Assembly: GCF_902770715.1 (NCBI RefSeq)
Contig: NZ_CACXTS010000016.1
Location: 1-41,709, forward strand
DNA length: 41,709 nt
From: an uncultured Methanobrevibacter sp.
Lineage (GTDB): Archaea > Methanobacteriota > Methanobacteria > Methanobacteriales > Methanobacteriaceae
Reading direction: 5' to 3'
Shown: positions 16,465-26,697 of the stretch, in pieces
Layout of the letters: each line of letters starts with the position of its first letter
Numbering within the stretch: position 1 is the stretch's first letter
Notes under the pieces: generated by a model
The model's database searches: none
What the model saw: the letters and a program-made list of their open reading frames with translations, nothing else
Told to the model about the DNA's origin: nothing
Made by a program: the position numbers and the translations under genes

Positions 16465-18378
16465 ATGACTTCAGATATTTTAGAGAATATTAAAAAAGAG
16501 ATTTTGCAAAAACTACCAAACGAAATTCAAGTTTCAAAGGTGGAATTTGAAGGGCCGGAAGTAGTAGTTTATACCAAAAATCCGGAAATTATAACAGAAA
16601 ATGGCGACCTAATAAGGTCACTTGCAAAAGAACTCAGGAAGAGAATTATCATCAGGTCAGATAAAAGCGCTTTACTCGAACCTGAAGAAACTATCAATAA
16701 AATTCATGAAATAGTTCCAGATGGTGCTGAAATTACTGATATTTACTTTGATACAGTTACCTGTGAAGTGGTCATTACTGCTAAAAAACCAGGACTTGTT
16801 ATTGGAAAATATGGTGTTACATCAAGAAACATTGTAAAAAATACTGGATGGGCACCTAAAATCTTAAGAACTCCTCCAATAAGTTCAGACATCATTGGAA
16901 AAATTAGAACTATTCAAAAAAATAGCAGTAAAGACAGAAAAAAATTATTACAACGTCTTGGACGTCAAATTCACCAAGGAAGCAAATATCCTAATGACTG
17001 GGCAAGAGTTACTTCAATGGGTGGATTTAAAGAGGTCGGACGTTCATCAATGCTTTTACAAACACCTAACAGTCGTGTTTTATTAGATTGTGGTGTTAAC
17101 GTTGCTGCATCAGACAATAAAAATGCATTCCCATACTTGAATGCACCTGAATTTTCAATTGAAGAATTAGATGCAGTTATCATATCTCACGCTCACTTAG
17201 ATCACTGCGGATTTGTACCATACTTATTCCATTACGGTTATGATGGACCTGTATACTGTACAACCCCAACAAGAGACTTGACTACTCTTTTACAATTCGA
17301 TCATTTAGATATTGCCCACAGAGAAGGCAACCCTTTACCATTCACATCCAAACATGTTAAACAAGCAATTAAAAATACAATAACTTTGGATTATGGTGAA
17401 GTAACCGACATTTCCCCGGATATAAGATTAACATTACATAATGCAGGACACATCTTAGGTTCAGCAATCTCCCATATGCACATTGGAGACGGAGCTCACA
17501 ACTTGGTATATACAGGAGACTTTAAATACGAACCATCCAGATTATTGGAACCTGCAACAATTCGTTTCCCACGTGCTGAAACAGTTATTATGGAAAGTAC
17601 TTATGGTGGAAGAGAAGATGTGCAACCTTCAAGAAACAATGCTGAAAAAGAAATGATGAAAACCATCTACAAAACACTTAAACGTGGAGGAAAAGTGTTA
17701 GTGCCAGTATTTGCAGTAGGAAGGGCACAGGAACTTATGGTCGTTTTAGAAGAATACATGAGACATGGATTAATCGAAGAAGTACCAATTTTCATTGATG
17801 GAATGATTTGGGAAGCAACAGCAATCCATACCGCAAGACCAGAGTACTTGAGCAAAGACTTAAGAGACCAAATATTCCACATGGGCAGAAACCCATTTGT
17901 TTCAGAAATGTTTGAAAAAGTTCAAAATTATGATCAAAGAAAAGAAATTGTTGAAAGCAGACAACCGGCAATTATCTTATCTACATCAGGTATGTTAACC
18001 GGTGGAAACTCTGTCGAATACTTCAAATGGTTATGTGAAGATGAAAGAAATACCTTAATCTTCGTAGGATATCAATCCGAAGGTTCCATGGGTAGAAGAG
18101 TTCAAAAAGGCTGGAAAGAGATTCCACTTGAAGACGATGATGGAAGAAAACGTGAATTCCATGTTAAAATGGAAGTCAAAACAATTAATGGATTCAGTGG
18201 TCACTCAAATAGAAGACAATTAATGGAATATGTCAAAAGACTCAATCCAAGACCTGAAAAGGTCATTACCTGTCACGGAGACCCATATAAAACTGTGGAC
18301 CTTGCGTCCTCAATTCATAGAAGTTACAAAATTGAGACCAAAACTCCAATCAATTTAGATTGCGTAAGAATTCATTAA
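16465..18378 (+). CDS. aCPSF1 / FttA beta-CASP ribonuclease, archaeal transcription termination factor
   Basis: The 637-residue protein has two N-terminal KH-type domains (about 1-70 and 71-140, with [15 protein letters not shown]), then a metallo-beta-lactamase domain with SHAHLDHCG (His242, His244, Asp246, His247) and [11 protein letters not shown] beta-CASP insert follows ([38 protein letters not shown]), and the protein ends in a C-terminal [14 protein letters not shown] histidine motif. It cleaves nascent RNA at U-rich sites and terminates RNA polymerase in archaea. A GAAGGGATT ribosome binding site precedes the ATG. Two strong inverted repeats flank the gene, one at its predicted start site and one just after its stop. 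Confidence 0.96.
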   Translation: MTSDILENIKKEILQKLPNEIQVSKVEFEGPEVVVYTKNPEIITENGDLIRSLAKELRKRIIIRSDKSALLEPEETINKIHEIVPDGAEITDIYFDTVTCEVVITAKKPGLVIGKYGVTSRNIVKNTGWAPKILRTPPISSDIIGKIRTIQKNSSKDRKKLLQRLGRQIHQGSKYPNDWARVTSMGGFKEVGRSSMLLQTPNSRVLLDCGVNVAASDNKNAFPYLNAPEFSIEELDAVIISHAHLDHCGFVPYLFHYGYDGPVYCTTPTRDLTTLLQFDHLDIAHREGNPLPFTSKHVKQAIKNTITLDYGEVTDISPDIRLTLHNAGHILGSAISHMHIGDGAHNLVYTGDFKYEPSRLLEPATIRFPRAETVIMESTYGGREDVQPSRNNAEKEMMKTIYKTLKRGGKVLVPVFAVGRAQELMVVLEEYMRHGLIEEVPIFIDGMIWEATAIHTARPEYLSKDLRDQIFHMGRNPFVSEMFEKVQNYDQRKEIVESRQPAIILSTSGMLTGGNSVEYFKWLCEDERNTLIFVGYQSEGSMGRRVQKGWKEIPLEDDDGRKREFHVKMEVKTINGFSGHSNRRQLMEYVKRLNPRPEKVITCHGDPYKTVDLASSIHRSYKIETKTPINLDCVRIH

Positions 18379-18415
18379 TAATAAATACTAATTGGAACAT
18401 AATATTATTATGGAT

Positions 18416-18452
18416 AATGTTGTAAAATCTTTACAACATTTAATTTTATTTT
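18416..18452 (+). terminator. Strong hairpin plus T-tract after aCPSF1
   Basis: AATGTTGTAAA (18416-18426) pairs perfectly with TTTACAACATT (18430-18440) around a 3-base loop, followed by the T-rich TAATTTTATTTTT. It lies 38 bp after the aCPSF1 stop and 28 bp before purM. It looks like an intrinsic terminator and stands between two same-strand genes. Being the 3' end of the gene for the termination factor, it could also be a target of the factor itself. Confidence 0.7.
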
Positions 18453-18467
18453 TAAATAGGTGTAAAT

Positions 18468-19487
18468 ATGGTTACTTATTCAGAATCAGGCGTTGATATT
18501 GATTTAGAAGCAGTTACAGTTTCAAAATTAGCTGACAAACTTAAATCAACATTAGAATGTAGAGATATTATTACCGACAGTGGTCATTATGCCGCTTTAG
18601 TCAGATTAGGAGATAAAGCTATTGCAATGAGTACTGATGGTGTTGGAAGTAAAATTTTAATTGCTGAAATGATGAACAAATACGATACAGTTGGTATTGA
18701 CTGTATTGCAATGGTAGTCAACGACATTTTATGTGTCGGTGCAGAACCTATTGCATTAGTTGATTATCTTGCTGTTGAAAAACCTGATCCTGAAAGAGCA
18801 GCAGAAATTGCTGAAGGTCTTGTCAAAGGAGCAAATGAGTCTAGAATCGCAATTATTGGTGGGGAAACAGCATCCCTTCCGGGAATAATTAAAGATTTCG
18901 ACCTTGCAGGAACTGGAATCGGATTTGTAGATATCGATAAAATCATTACCGGAGAAAATATCCAACCTGGAAATGTTTTGATTGGTATTGAAAGTAACGG
19001 TATACACTCCAATGGATACAGTTTAGCTAGAAAAGCATTATTCGATGATGCCGGCTTGACTGTTGATGATAAAATGCCTAATGGTGAGACTACTGTTGGT
19101 GAAGAATTAATCAGACCAACTGAGCTTTACGTTAAACCTATCGTTGCACTATTTGAAAAAGAATATGATATCAATGGACTTGCACACATTACCGGAGGCG
19201 GATTTACAAATCTTAGACGTTTGAAAAAAGGTGTAGGATATGACATCAACAACCTCCCTGAAGTTCCGGAAATATTCAAACTTATTTATGAACAAAATGT
19301 TGACATCAAGGAAATGTACAGAGTTTTCAATATGGGTGTCGGTTTTGTTGTCATCTGCGAAGAAAGCGAAGCAGATAAAATCATGGATACTTTAAAAGAA
19401 TACTGCAATTGCCAAATCATCGGTAGCGTAACTGATGATGAAAAGATTACTGTCAAAGCATTTGAAGGATCTGAAATTGAATACTGA
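18468..19487 (+). CDS. purM: Phosphoribosylformylglycinamidine cyclo-ligase (AIR synthetase)
   Basis: PurM closes the imidazole ring of purines, converting FGAM and ATP to AIR. The 339-residue protein has typical PurM blocks: [118 protein letters not shown] and [19 protein letters not shown]. It has a weak AGGTG ribosome binding site seven bases before the ATG. It is downstream of the aCPSF1 terminator hairpin and 27 bp upstream of comC, so purM and comC may share a transcript. Confidence 0.97.
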   Translation: MVTYSESGVDIDLEAVTVSKLADKLKSTLECRDIITDSGHYAALVRLGDKAIAMSTDGVGSKILIAEMMNKYDTVGIDCIAMVVNDILCVGAEPIALVDYLAVEKPDPERAAEIAEGLVKGANESRIAIIGGETASLPGIIKDFDLAGTGIGFVDIDKIITGENIQPGNVLIGIESNGIHSNGYSLARKALFDDAGLTVDDKMPNGETTVGEELIRPTELYVKPIVALFEKEYDINGLAHITGGGFTNLRRLKKGVGYDINNLPEVPEIFKLIYEQNVDIKEMYRVFNMGVGFVVICEESEADKIMDTLKEYCNCQIIGSVTDDEKITVKAFEGSEIEY

Positions 19488-19514
19488 TTTAATTAACTAA
19501 TAAGGAGTGATAAA

Positions 19515-20543
19515 ATGAAGATAATGAAAGATAAGGAAATAGCTCTTGTAAAGGAAATATTAAAGGAATTAGGAGCTAGCGAAGAAGATCAAGAATTAGT
19601 GGCAGAGGCTACTATTGATGCAGACTTAAAAGGATTTACATCACATGGGCTCGGAAGATTCCCACAATACCTCATTAGTATTAAAGCAGGAACAATCAAT
19701 TTAGAAGACAATATCACTATTGAAAAAGAAACTCCGGCTATTGCATTAATTAACGGTAACAGCGGATTTGGACAAGCTGTATCTTACAAAGCTATGCAGA
19801 TTGCAATCAAAAAAGCTAAAGAAGTGGGTATTGCATGTGTTGGTGTTCACAATACCAATCACTTTGGAGTTACTGGATTCTATTCCGATTTGGCATTAAG
19901 AGAAAACTGTATCGGTTTAGTGCTTGCAAATACTGACCCGGCTATTGCACCTTTAGGAGGTAAAGAACCTTTAATCGGAACCAATCCTCTTGCATTAGGA
20001 ATTCCATCAGACTCATACATTACTGTAGATATGGCAACTTCAGTCACTGCACGTGGTAAAATCATCGAATCAAAAAGAAAAGGAATGGATTTGCCTGATG
20101 GCTGGGCATTAGATGCAGATGGAAACCCAACCAATGATCCGGAGGAAGCATTGAAAGGATCAATCTTACCATTTGGTGGATTTAAAGGATATGCACTTGC
20201 ATTATTAATTGAAATCTTAACCGGACCATTAGTACAGGCTGGATACGGTCATGGAGTTACAGGTACCGCATCTCCAGATAAGGACTGTACCAAAGGAGAT
20301 TTATATGTAGTTATTGACCCTTCAAAATTCGGAGACTTTGATGAATTCAAAGCACATACCGAAGATTTTGTTGCACAAGTCAGAGCTACCGGTGAAAACG
20401 TTGCCATCCCTGGTGATTTGGAAGTCAAAAGAATTGCTGAAGCTGAAACCAATGGTGTGGCAATTGATGAAAAATTATATGAACAATTAAAAGGAATCTG
20501 TGATGATTTAGATATCGATTTGGATTCCTACTTAGAAGAATAA
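19515..20543 (+). CDS. comC: L-sulfolactate dehydrogenase / malate dehydrogenase family (coenzyme M biosynthesis)
   Basis: The 342-residue protein is an LDH2/MDH2-type NAD(P)-dependent 2-hydroxyacid dehydrogenase. It shows DADLKGFTSHGLGRFPQYL, GNSGFGQAVSYKAMQIAIKKAKEVGIACVGVHNTNHFGVTGFYSD, GTNPLALGIP, VDMATSVTARGKI and LPFGGFKGYALALLIEILTGPL. In Methanobacteriales the orthologue oxidises L-sulfolactate to sulfopyruvate, the third step of coenzyme M synthesis, and also uses malate. With comB at 3333, two enzymes of the pathway are in this window but are not adjacent. An AAGGAGTGA ribosome binding site precedes the ATG. Substrate preference cannot be read from sequence alone. Confidence 0.88.
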   Translation: MKIMKDKEIALVKEILKELGASEEDQELVAEATIDADLKGFTSHGLGRFPQYLISIKAGTINLEDNITIEKETPAIALINGNSGFGQAVSYKAMQIAIKKAKEVGIACVGVHNTNHFGVTGFYSDLALRENCIGLVLANTDPAIAPLGGKEPLIGTNPLALGIPSDSYITVDMATSVTARGKIIESKRKGMDLPDGWALDADGNPTNDPEEALKGSILPFGGFKGYALALLIEILTGPLVQAGYGHGVTGTASPDKDCTKGDLYVVIDPSKFGDFDEFKAHTEDFVAQVRATGENVAIPGDLEVKRIAEAETNGVAIDEKLYEQLKGICDDLDIDLDSYLEE

Positions 20544-20572
20544 ATACTATTCTTCTTAAAAATTCTTTTTTT
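20534..20572 (+). terminator. Hairpin overlapping the comC stop codon plus T-tract
   Basis: AGAAGAATA (20534-20542) pairs perfectly with TATTCTTCT (20548-20556) around a 5-base loop; the stop codon TAA at 20541-20543 is in the stem and loop. The T-rich run at about 20564-20572 follows. It probably ends the purM-comC transcript. Confidence 0.6.
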
Positions 20573-20763
20573 TATGAACCTATCGACATTACCCAATATT
20601 CTTATCGTTGAATGGAATTAAAATCCATTTGAATTTGTAACAAATAAAACAAAAATGATTATATAGACCTGGTACATAAATATATAATGTTTAGAAAACT
20701 AATTATTAGTACAAAAAATGAACTTATTCTTAATGAATTCTTTAAAAAGGAGGATAAAAAGTT

Positions 20764-23043
20764 ATGAAACTTAAAAACTCTTATGTCTTATTAATGGTAA
20801 TGGCAATATTTCTATTAATAAGTGTAGGGTCCGTCTGCGCTAGTGAAATTGCTGATGTAGATGATGTTGTTTCAGCAGATGACGGATCCGATGTCGTGCT
20901 TGCAAATGAAAGTGCGGCACCAACAATAGACACTAAAATTGTTTCAGACGATAATGTAAGAATAGAAAAGGGACAGGATCAAAAGATTCCTGTGACCGTG
21001 AATGACAATGCGTCTAAACCTATTAGTGTTTCAAAAGGGGACCTTAAAGTTAGTAAAGGTTCAGAACAATTAAATTTTACATACTCAAACGATGAAATAA
21101 AACTTTCCAAAAACTTAACTAGTGGTAATCACAGCTTACTTATAACTTATTTAGGAAATGATATTTACAAAAATTCTACAAAAAACATTATTCTATCAAT
21201 AGTTGGAGATTACAAAATCAAAGTAAGTGAGGGAACTGTAGACCAGTCAAATAAAGCTGAAATACCTGTCACAGTCACTAATGATGTAGATACCAAAAGT
21301 TTAACTAGAACTGGATTTAATATTCGTGTAGGTTCTGGGGATGACTCTGTGAGAATATCCCCCTCAGGATTTGAAAATGGAAAATTAATATTTAACATAC
21401 CTGAGAGTGTAGAAAACATTACTTCCAAGGATATTACAATTACTTATTCAGGAATTCCCGGCAAAACTCTTACAACAACTACAAAATTAAAAAGAGTTAC
21501 AGCTATTAAAATTATTCCAATAATTTCTGAAGCATATTACCAAGACGGTAATTTCACTTTCAAAGTTGTTGATTTTTATAATGAAACAAAAGTAATGTCC
21601 AATCAAACAATATCAATTAACGGACAATACAACAAATCAACCATTTATTGGGATATCAAACAAACTGGTGGAAATAGTATATCATTAAGTACAACAAAAA
21701 ATATCAAAACCGATGAAAACGGAATTGCAACCTTTAAAAATATTAATTTCTATCCCGGTTTAATTATAATTAACACTGATATCTATGCTCCTGCTGGAAC
21801 CTACAATGTAACAGTTTCCGCAGGAAGCGGATTTACAGGACAATACGTTGGAACTATAAATATTAAAAAAGTCAATGCAAAAGTATCAGTTGAAAAATAT
21901 AGTGAATACTTTGGAACAAACAAAAATGTTAAAATCACTGTTGTAAATGCAGAAACCAACAAACCATTAGTTGGCGTTCCAGTATACTTTAAAATGACTG
22001 ACAGCGCAGGTAAAGAAATTACATTCACAACTACCGGTGCAAATAATACAACAGTCAGAGTAAATATCATATCAACTAATTCAAAAGGCAGCTTTGAACT
22101 TCCTATCAGTAATTTAATGCCAGGATCATATTCAGTTGCTACATCATTAAATGAATCTGTTAGTTACAGTGCATCCAAACATACCGGAGCTGTAACAGTT
22201 AAAAAAATTCCAATAAAATATACCATAAGCACTACTGGAAAAATTACAGTTACAAATAAATTAACTGGTAAAAAAGTTCCAGGAGCTATTGTATTAATAA
22301 AATATGATAAAAGTAAGAATAAACAATTCATTACACAAACTACAACTGGAGTAATTGAAATTGTCACCGTTGGAAAACACACAGTGCAAGTAGTTAACGA
22401 AGATCCTAGATATAGCGCCAAAGCAGTTACTAAAACCATATCAAATAAAAAAATAACTGCAAAAGCAAGTGCTCCAAAAGTAACTACTTATTATAAAGCA
22501 GGAAAATACTTTACTGTAAAATTAACCAACAGCGCTAAAAAACCGATTTATGATGCTAAACTTAATATTAAAGTTTATGTATCCTCTAGCAGATACTACA
22601 ATTACAAAGGAAATACCGGAATTGATGGTAAAATTAATTTAGGATTAGACAGTTTAAAACCTGGAACCTACAAAGTTGTAGTGACAAGTGGAGCTACTAA
22701 AAACTTTGCACTTAAAAAGGTTACATCAAAAATCGTTGTTAAAAAAGCTCCGGCTAAATTAACTCCTACAAAATTGACTGCTAAAAAAGGCGTTAAAAAA
22801 TACTTTAAGGTTACTGTGAAAAACACAAAAACTAAAAAAGTAATTAAAGGAGTTAAAGTAAAAATCAAAGTTTACACTGGTAAAAAATACAAAACATACA
22901 CAGTGAAAACCAATTCAAAAGGAATTGCAAACCTCAATGTCAAATCCTTAACAGTTGGAAGCCATAAAGTTGTTGTTAGTTCTGCAAACAAATATGTTGT
23001 TGCAAAAGCTGCAAAATCAACTATAAAAATAACCAAAAAATAA
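20764..23043 (+). CDS. Secreted adhesin-like protein with Ig-like repeats
   Basis: The protein starts with a clear signal peptide (KLKNSYVLLMVMAIFLLISVGSVCASE, cleavage near residue 26). It continues as a 730-residue extracellular chain of bacterial Ig-like beta-sandwich units, visible as recurring segments: VTVNDNASKPISV, VTNDVDTKSL, VVNAETNKPLVGVPVYFK, VTNKLTGKKVPGAIVLIK, LTNSAKKPIYDAKLNIKVY and VKNTKTKKVIKGVKVKIKVY. Each is followed by a glycine turn and a PGTYKVVV or VGSHKVVV-like strand. The last 300 residues are very rich in lysine. There is no C-terminal membrane helix or recognised anchor. This is the adhesin-like class abundant in Methanobrevibacter. An AAAGGAGG ribosome binding site lies ten bases before the ATG, and a TATA box ATAAATATATAATG lies at about 20676-20689. 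The binding target is unknown. Confidence 0.88.
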   Translation: MKLKNSYVLLMVMAIFLLISVGSVCASEIADVDDVVSADDGSDVVLANESAAPTIDTKIVSDDNVRIEKGQDQKIPVTVNDNASKPISVSKGDLKVSKGSEQLNFTYSNDEIKLSKNLTSGNHSLLITYLGNDIYKNSTKNIILSIVGDYKIKVSEGTVDQSNKAEIPVTVTNDVDTKSLTRTGFNIRVGSGDDSVRISPSGFENGKLIFNIPESVENITSKDITITYSGIPGKTLTTTTKLKRVTAIKIIPIISEAYYQDGNFTFKVVDFYNETKVMSNQTISINGQYNKSTIYWDIKQTGGNSISLSTTKNIKTDENGIATFKNINFYPGLIIINTDIYAPAGTYNVTVSAGSGFTGQYVGTINIKKVNAKVSVEKYSEYFGTNKNVKITVVNAETNKPLVGVPVYFKMTDSAGKEITFTTTGANNTTVRVNIISTNSKGSFELPISNLMPGSYSVATSLNESVSYSASKHTGAVTVKKIPIKYTISTTGKITVTNKLTGKKVPGAIVLIKYDKSKNKQFITQTTTGVIEIVTVGKHTVQVVNEDPRYSAKAVTKTISNKKITAKASAPKVTTYYKAGKYFTVKLTNSAKKPIYDAKLNIKVYVSSSRYYNYKGNTGIDGKINLGLDSLKPGTYKVVVTSGATKNFALKKVTSKIVVKKAPAKLTPTKLTAKKGVKKYFKVTVKNTKTKKVIKGVKVKIKVYTGKKYKTYTVKTNSKGIANLNVKSLTVGSHKVVVSSANKYVVAKAAKSTIKITKK

Positions 23044-23048
23044 ATTCA

Positions 23049-23077
23049 AAGAGAATTAACTTTCTCTTACTTTTTTT
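23049..23077 (+). terminator. Hairpin plus T7 after the adhesin gene
   Basis: AAGAGAA (23049-23055) pairs with TTCTCTT (23062-23068) around a 6-base loop, followed by a T7 tract. It starts six bases after the adhesin stop and slightly overlaps the end of the convergent polB1 gene. Confidence 0.65.
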
Positions 23078-24857
23078 CTTTTATATACTTAGCATAAAAA
23101 CCGTCAGTATCAGCATATATTGTATAGAAACCATATTCTTCCGCTTTTTTTATTGAAGATTTGATATATTGCCTTCCCCATGAAGTAATTGCCTTTGCAC
23201 ATTCAAAGGAATACCATCTGAATCGTGGAAAACCATAAATACCATACATTGTATTTGCAAGACGCTTTATGGCTTGCTGCTGAACATTCAAAGCCTTTCT
23301 TTCAGTTTCATCATCTGAAGCTTTCATTTCACGTTTGATTCTGAAACGCTCCTGCAAGATTTTATCGATGACTGATGGAATAAAACCTTGCGGCTCTTTT
23401 TTAAATTTTAGGCCATGTTCCGGAGAAATATTGTACTCATCCTCATTTTCAACATCCCCCAAAACCATTACATCGGGAGATATGTTTTTTGAAATGATTA
23501 TGCTTGGATATAGGCTTCTAAAGTCGAACTGAACAAGGTTTTCATGCAAACCCTTTTCAGGTTCTCTTACATAACCACCTTCATTATCTTCTGCTGCAGC
23601 CCTGTTGGCAAAGTTTGCGCCTTGCTTATTTGGAACAACCTCTTCATCAAAATAAGCCTGTTTTACTAAAAACCATTCTGCCTGTTGGCCTGTCGCCATA
23701 CGTGAAACATCAAATAAAGGTTGGCCTATAATACGGGTAAGTTCAAGATTGAGCGGTAAAGTCTGTTCTGCAATTTTTAATGTTGAAACTACATCATCCA
23801 AAGAATAATCAAACAAGTTATCTAGCTCTTCACCACCATTATCCCAGAACTCCCAAATCCTATCGCCGGGAACGTCAATTTTTTCCTCTCCAAACAGTTC
23901 ATAATAGACCCTTTCTAATGTGTATCTTTCAAGAGTCATGTATCTTCTCATCACCAAATATAAATCAACATGAATCAAACCTTTAAAAGACGCTGCATTT
24001 GCATAGCCTCTTCTGATAAAACGAATATCTGATCCGTCCATTCCGATATCCAAATCAACACCTAAAATCTTTGCCCTATCCTTAAGGTACGGAAAATCGA
24101 AGTTGTCTGAATTATAACCGACCAGAATATCAACATTATTATCCTTAATAATCTGGACAAACTCCTCAATCATTTCCTTTTCAGATGCAACTTGATTTAC
24201 AAAGTCATCCCTCTCCCAGGAATTTGTTTTGGTTGAGATTACCTGATTGACACCGAAGTTGCTTGCAACACCAATCATGATAATTTCATCAACTTCAGAG
24301 TTTGGCATTCCATGAGGGTTTCTAACTTCCAAGTCAAAACTTAAAATACGAAAATCATGAGGATAATCAGGAACACGTTTCAAACCTTCTGTGAGCTTAA
24401 TTATCTCCACATCATCCTTATTCGAATCCAAATCTAGAAACGAATCGATTTTTTCCCCAATTGCAACAACTTCAGTCATAGGTATTACGTCACGATCCAT
24501 CAGATACCTTCTATAAAACGGAATGTCAAATTCTCTTATTTGAATTACGCTTTCTAAATCTCTTAGATTATCCCTATTTTTTGCAAGTTCCTGAGGATGT
24601 TTGAATGTGACTTTTAAAAATTCCTTTTCAATTTGGAAATCCTTTTTTAGAACTTTATCAATTCTGACAACTTCCAGATTATCTTCAATTTCAGTTATGC
24701 ATTCGTCCAAATCATCGGACATCACATATAAATACGGTTCGAAAGTATCATCTATTAAAACTATGTTTTTATCCCCATCTTTTGAAAATAGCCTTATTAC
24801 AGGCTTATCTTCATAAGTAACATAATCAATATCCAATATGACGACATTTCTCTGCAT
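23067..24857 (-). CDS. polB1: Family B DNA polymerase, large subunit of the split PolB
   Basis: The 596-residue chain holds the N-terminal domain, a 3'-5' exonuclease ([32 protein letters not shown]) and most of the polymerase: motif [19 protein letters not shown], motif [20 protein letters not shown] and motif C YADTDG. It stops nine residues after motif C ([10 protein letters not shown]). Full archaeal PolB is about 780 residues, so the thumb is missing. Methanobacteriales are known to encode PolB as two polypeptides (MTH1208 and MTH208 in Methanothermobacter), and this matches the large one. It is therefore a natural split, not a truncation; the small subunit gene is elsewhere. Its ATG directly abuts the stop of the upstream AI-2E-type gene, making it the last gene of a five-gene operon. 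Confidence 0.94.
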   Translation of the reverse strand: MQRNVVILDIDYVTYEDKPVIRLFSKDGDKNIVLIDDTFEPYLYVMSDDLDECITEIEDNLEVVRIDKVLKKDFQIEKEFLKVTFKHPQELAKNRDNLRDLESVIQIREFDIPFYRRYLMDRDVIPMTEVVAIGEKIDSFLDLDSNKDDVEIIKLTEGLKRVPDYPHDFRILSFDLEVRNPHGMPNSEVDEIIMIGVASNFGVNQVISTKTNSWERDDFVNQVASEKEMIEEFVQIIKDNNVDILVGYNSDNFDFPYLKDRAKILGVDLDIGMDGSDIRFIRRGYANAASFKGLIHVDLYLVMRRYMTLERYTLERVYYELFGEEKIDVPGDRIWEFWDNGGEELDNLFDYSLDDVVSTLKIAEQTLPLNLELTRIIGQPLFDVSRMATGQQAEWFLVKQAYFDEEVVPNKQGANFANRAAAEDNEGGYVREPEKGLHENLVQFDFRSLYPSIIISKNISPDVMVLGDVENEDEYNISPEHGLKFKKEPQGFIPSVIDKILQERFRIKREMKASDDETERKALNVQQQAIKRLANTMYGIYGFPRFRWYSFECAKAITSWGRQYIKSSIKKAEEYGFYTIYADTDGFYAKYIKEKK

Positions 24858-25880
24858 TTATTCATCCCCAATAAGATATTCTTTTCTGTAACTATCCAAT
24901 ACAACATAGGTAACTCCCAATATTAGAGGACCTACAATAAAACCAACAATTCCATAAACCAAAGGTCCAGACAGGAATCCTACAAGCAAGATTAACGGAT
25001 GTATGTCTGCATAATGGCTTGAAAGCGCCGGCCTTATATACATATCAACAGTACTCAGGAAAAATCCGAACAGTAAAACAATTATTGCACGAGGATAATT
25101 TCCACCTAACACATCTATGAAGAATAACGCCCAATATATAGGCCAAGGTCCAAAAACAGGAATCAATTGCAGAATGCCTGTAATGACCCCCAAAAAGATT
25201 CCAAAAGGATAACCTAAAATGGAATATCCGATGCATCCAAAAATACCAATTATCACTGATGTTAAAAAGTGACCATAAAATATGCTTCTCAAAACATCCT
25301 TTACAGATTCGACAGTATTGTCAAAAAATTCCTTGGATTCATCAGGGACAAAATCTCTAATAAAATTAAAACATCTGCCACCATCACGAACAAAATAAAA
25401 TATTGAACAAACCAAAATAAACAAATCTAAAGTGATATTGGCAAATTTGCTTAAGGCTGTTGCAGAATAATTCAATAAGAATCCTGAAATGGACTCGAAT
25501 GAATTATTTAAATATGTGGAAACAGAAGTAGGATCACCTTCTACAGGCAAATAGGTTATAAATTGAGATAGGGAGGCATTGAATTCCATGTATGAGCTGC
25601 TTGCAAGCATTGATGTTATGAGTGATGACATTTCATATGTGATATATCCCACCAGAAGCACCAATGGAATTAAGACAAGAACCATCGCAAGCAAAATAGA
25701 AACAGAAGAATATTTTAGCTTGGATTGAATCTTCAAGGCAATCGGCCTAATTCCATAAGCCAAAATGGCTCCCAATATAATCATTTTTAAAACTGGAAAA
25801 ACGAACATTAAAGATAAAATTAACAAGAAAATAACCAATAAAACTGGGAAAGATAAATGCTCCTTAATGTCAACTGCCAT
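24858..25880 (-). CDS. AI-2E family transporter (PerM-like permease)
   Basis: The 340-residue protein has about seven or eight hydrophobic segments: a pair at the N-terminus (about 10-50), one at 60-85, a loop region, then clusters at about 150-170, 205-260 and 270-330. The C-terminal half contains FGCIGYSILGYPFGIFLGVITGILQLIPVFGPWPIYWAL, typical of the AI-2E/PerM family. Members are proposed exporters of autoinducer-2 or Na/H antiporters; archaeal substrates are unknown. It lies between pyrK and polB1 with gaps of 14 and 0 bp, so it is co-transcribed with pyrimidine and replication genes, with no obvious functional logic. Confidence 0.87.
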   Translation of the reverse strand: MAVDIKEHLSFPVLLVIFLLILSLMFVFPVLKMIILGAILAYGIRPIALKIQSKLKYSSVSILLAMVLVLIPLVLLVGYITYEMSSLITSMLASSSYMEFNASLSQFITYLPVEGDPTSVSTYLNNSFESISGFLLNYSATALSKFANITLDLFILVCSIFYFVRDGGRCFNFIRDFVPDESKEFFDNTVESVKDVLRSIFYGHFLTSVIIGIFGCIGYSILGYPFGIFLGVITGILQLIPVFGPWPIYWALFFIDVLGGNYPRAIIVLLFGFFLSTVDMYIRPALSSHYADIHPLILLVGFLSGPLVYGIVGFIVGPLILGVTYVVLDSYRKEYLIGDE

Positions 25881-25894
25881 CTTATCAACCTAAC

Positions 25895-26695
25895 CTAATA
25901 TTTTACACCGGATGCATCTCTTCTGTATTTGCCGAATTCTGTAATCTGATAAATCTTATCATTTTCAAAAACAGGTCCCTCAACGCAAATTCTCCAGCCT
26001 TCACCGTCAACGCAACACTGGCCACATACTCCAAGAGCGCATTTCATATATCTTTCAAGGGAATACTGGGCAGGAATATTTGCCTCTTCAAGAATATCGA
26101 ATAATCCTTTCATCATTATCTCAGGACCGCATACAAATGCATAATCATAATGTGAACCTTCAAGCAGATCAGCAGTGCAATCTGTTGCAAATCCTTCGAA
26201 TCCGAAACTTCCATCATCTGTACAATGATAAATTGTAGCGCCTAATTTTTCGAGAGAGTCAGCATACAACAATTCGTCTTTTGTTACTGCAGCTGAAACA
26301 ACATCAACATTGTTTCCTTTTTTAATCAAGTCACTGGCAATCGCATTAATAGGAGCCATTCCGACACCTCCCCCAATCGCCAGGATATTTTTGCCTTCAA
26401 AGGAATTGTTAAAGCCATTTCCGTAGCTGCCTCTAACGCCAATTTTATCGCCGACTTTCAAATCATGCAATTGTGAAGTGAACTCACCGATATTTTTTAC
26501 GGTAATTGCAAGTTCATTATCATTGATTTGAGCTATGGACATAGGCTTTTCATTTTTAAAGTTCCAAATCATAACAAACTCACCAGGATTTGGAGTTCCT
26601 AATTTATCCATATCCCAATTAAATTTGAAAGTCTTGATTGTAGGAGTTTCATCAATAATCTCAGTAATTTCAACTATTTTCGGTTCATTAATCAT
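25895..26695 (-). CDS. pyrK: Dihydroorotate dehydrogenase electron transfer subunit
   Basis: PyrK carries FAD and a 2Fe-2S cluster and passes electrons from PyrD to NAD. The 266-residue protein has the FAD-binding beta barrel, the nucleotide-binding GKNILAIGGGVGMAPINAIA (101-120) and the cluster ligands Cys219, Cys224, Cys227 and Cys237 in CALGVCGQCCVDGEGWRICVEGP. Its start lies two bases after the pyrD stop, with a GGGAG ribosome binding site inside the end of pyrD, so the pair is translationally coupled. Together they form the class 1B dihydroorotate dehydrogenase of pyrimidine synthesis. Confidence 0.95.
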   Translation of the reverse strand: MINEPKIVEITEIIDETPTIKTFKFNWDMDKLGTPNPGEFVMIWNFKNEKPMSIAQINDNELAITVKNIGEFTSQLHDLKVGDKIGVRGSYGNGFNNSFEGKNILAIGGGVGMAPINAIASDLIKKGNNVDVVSAAVTKDELLYADSLEKLGATIYHCTDDGSFGFEGFATDCTADLLEGSHYDYAFVCGPEIMMKGLFDILEEANIPAQYSLERYMKCALGVCGQCCVDGEGWRICVEGPVFENDKIYQITEFGKYRRDASGVKY

Positions 26696-26697
26696 AA

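Noticed and set aside
23067..24857. PolB as a truncated pseudogene
   Set aside because: The chain ends just after motif C, but this is the known natural split of PolB in Methanobacteriales, and all motifs before it are intact.
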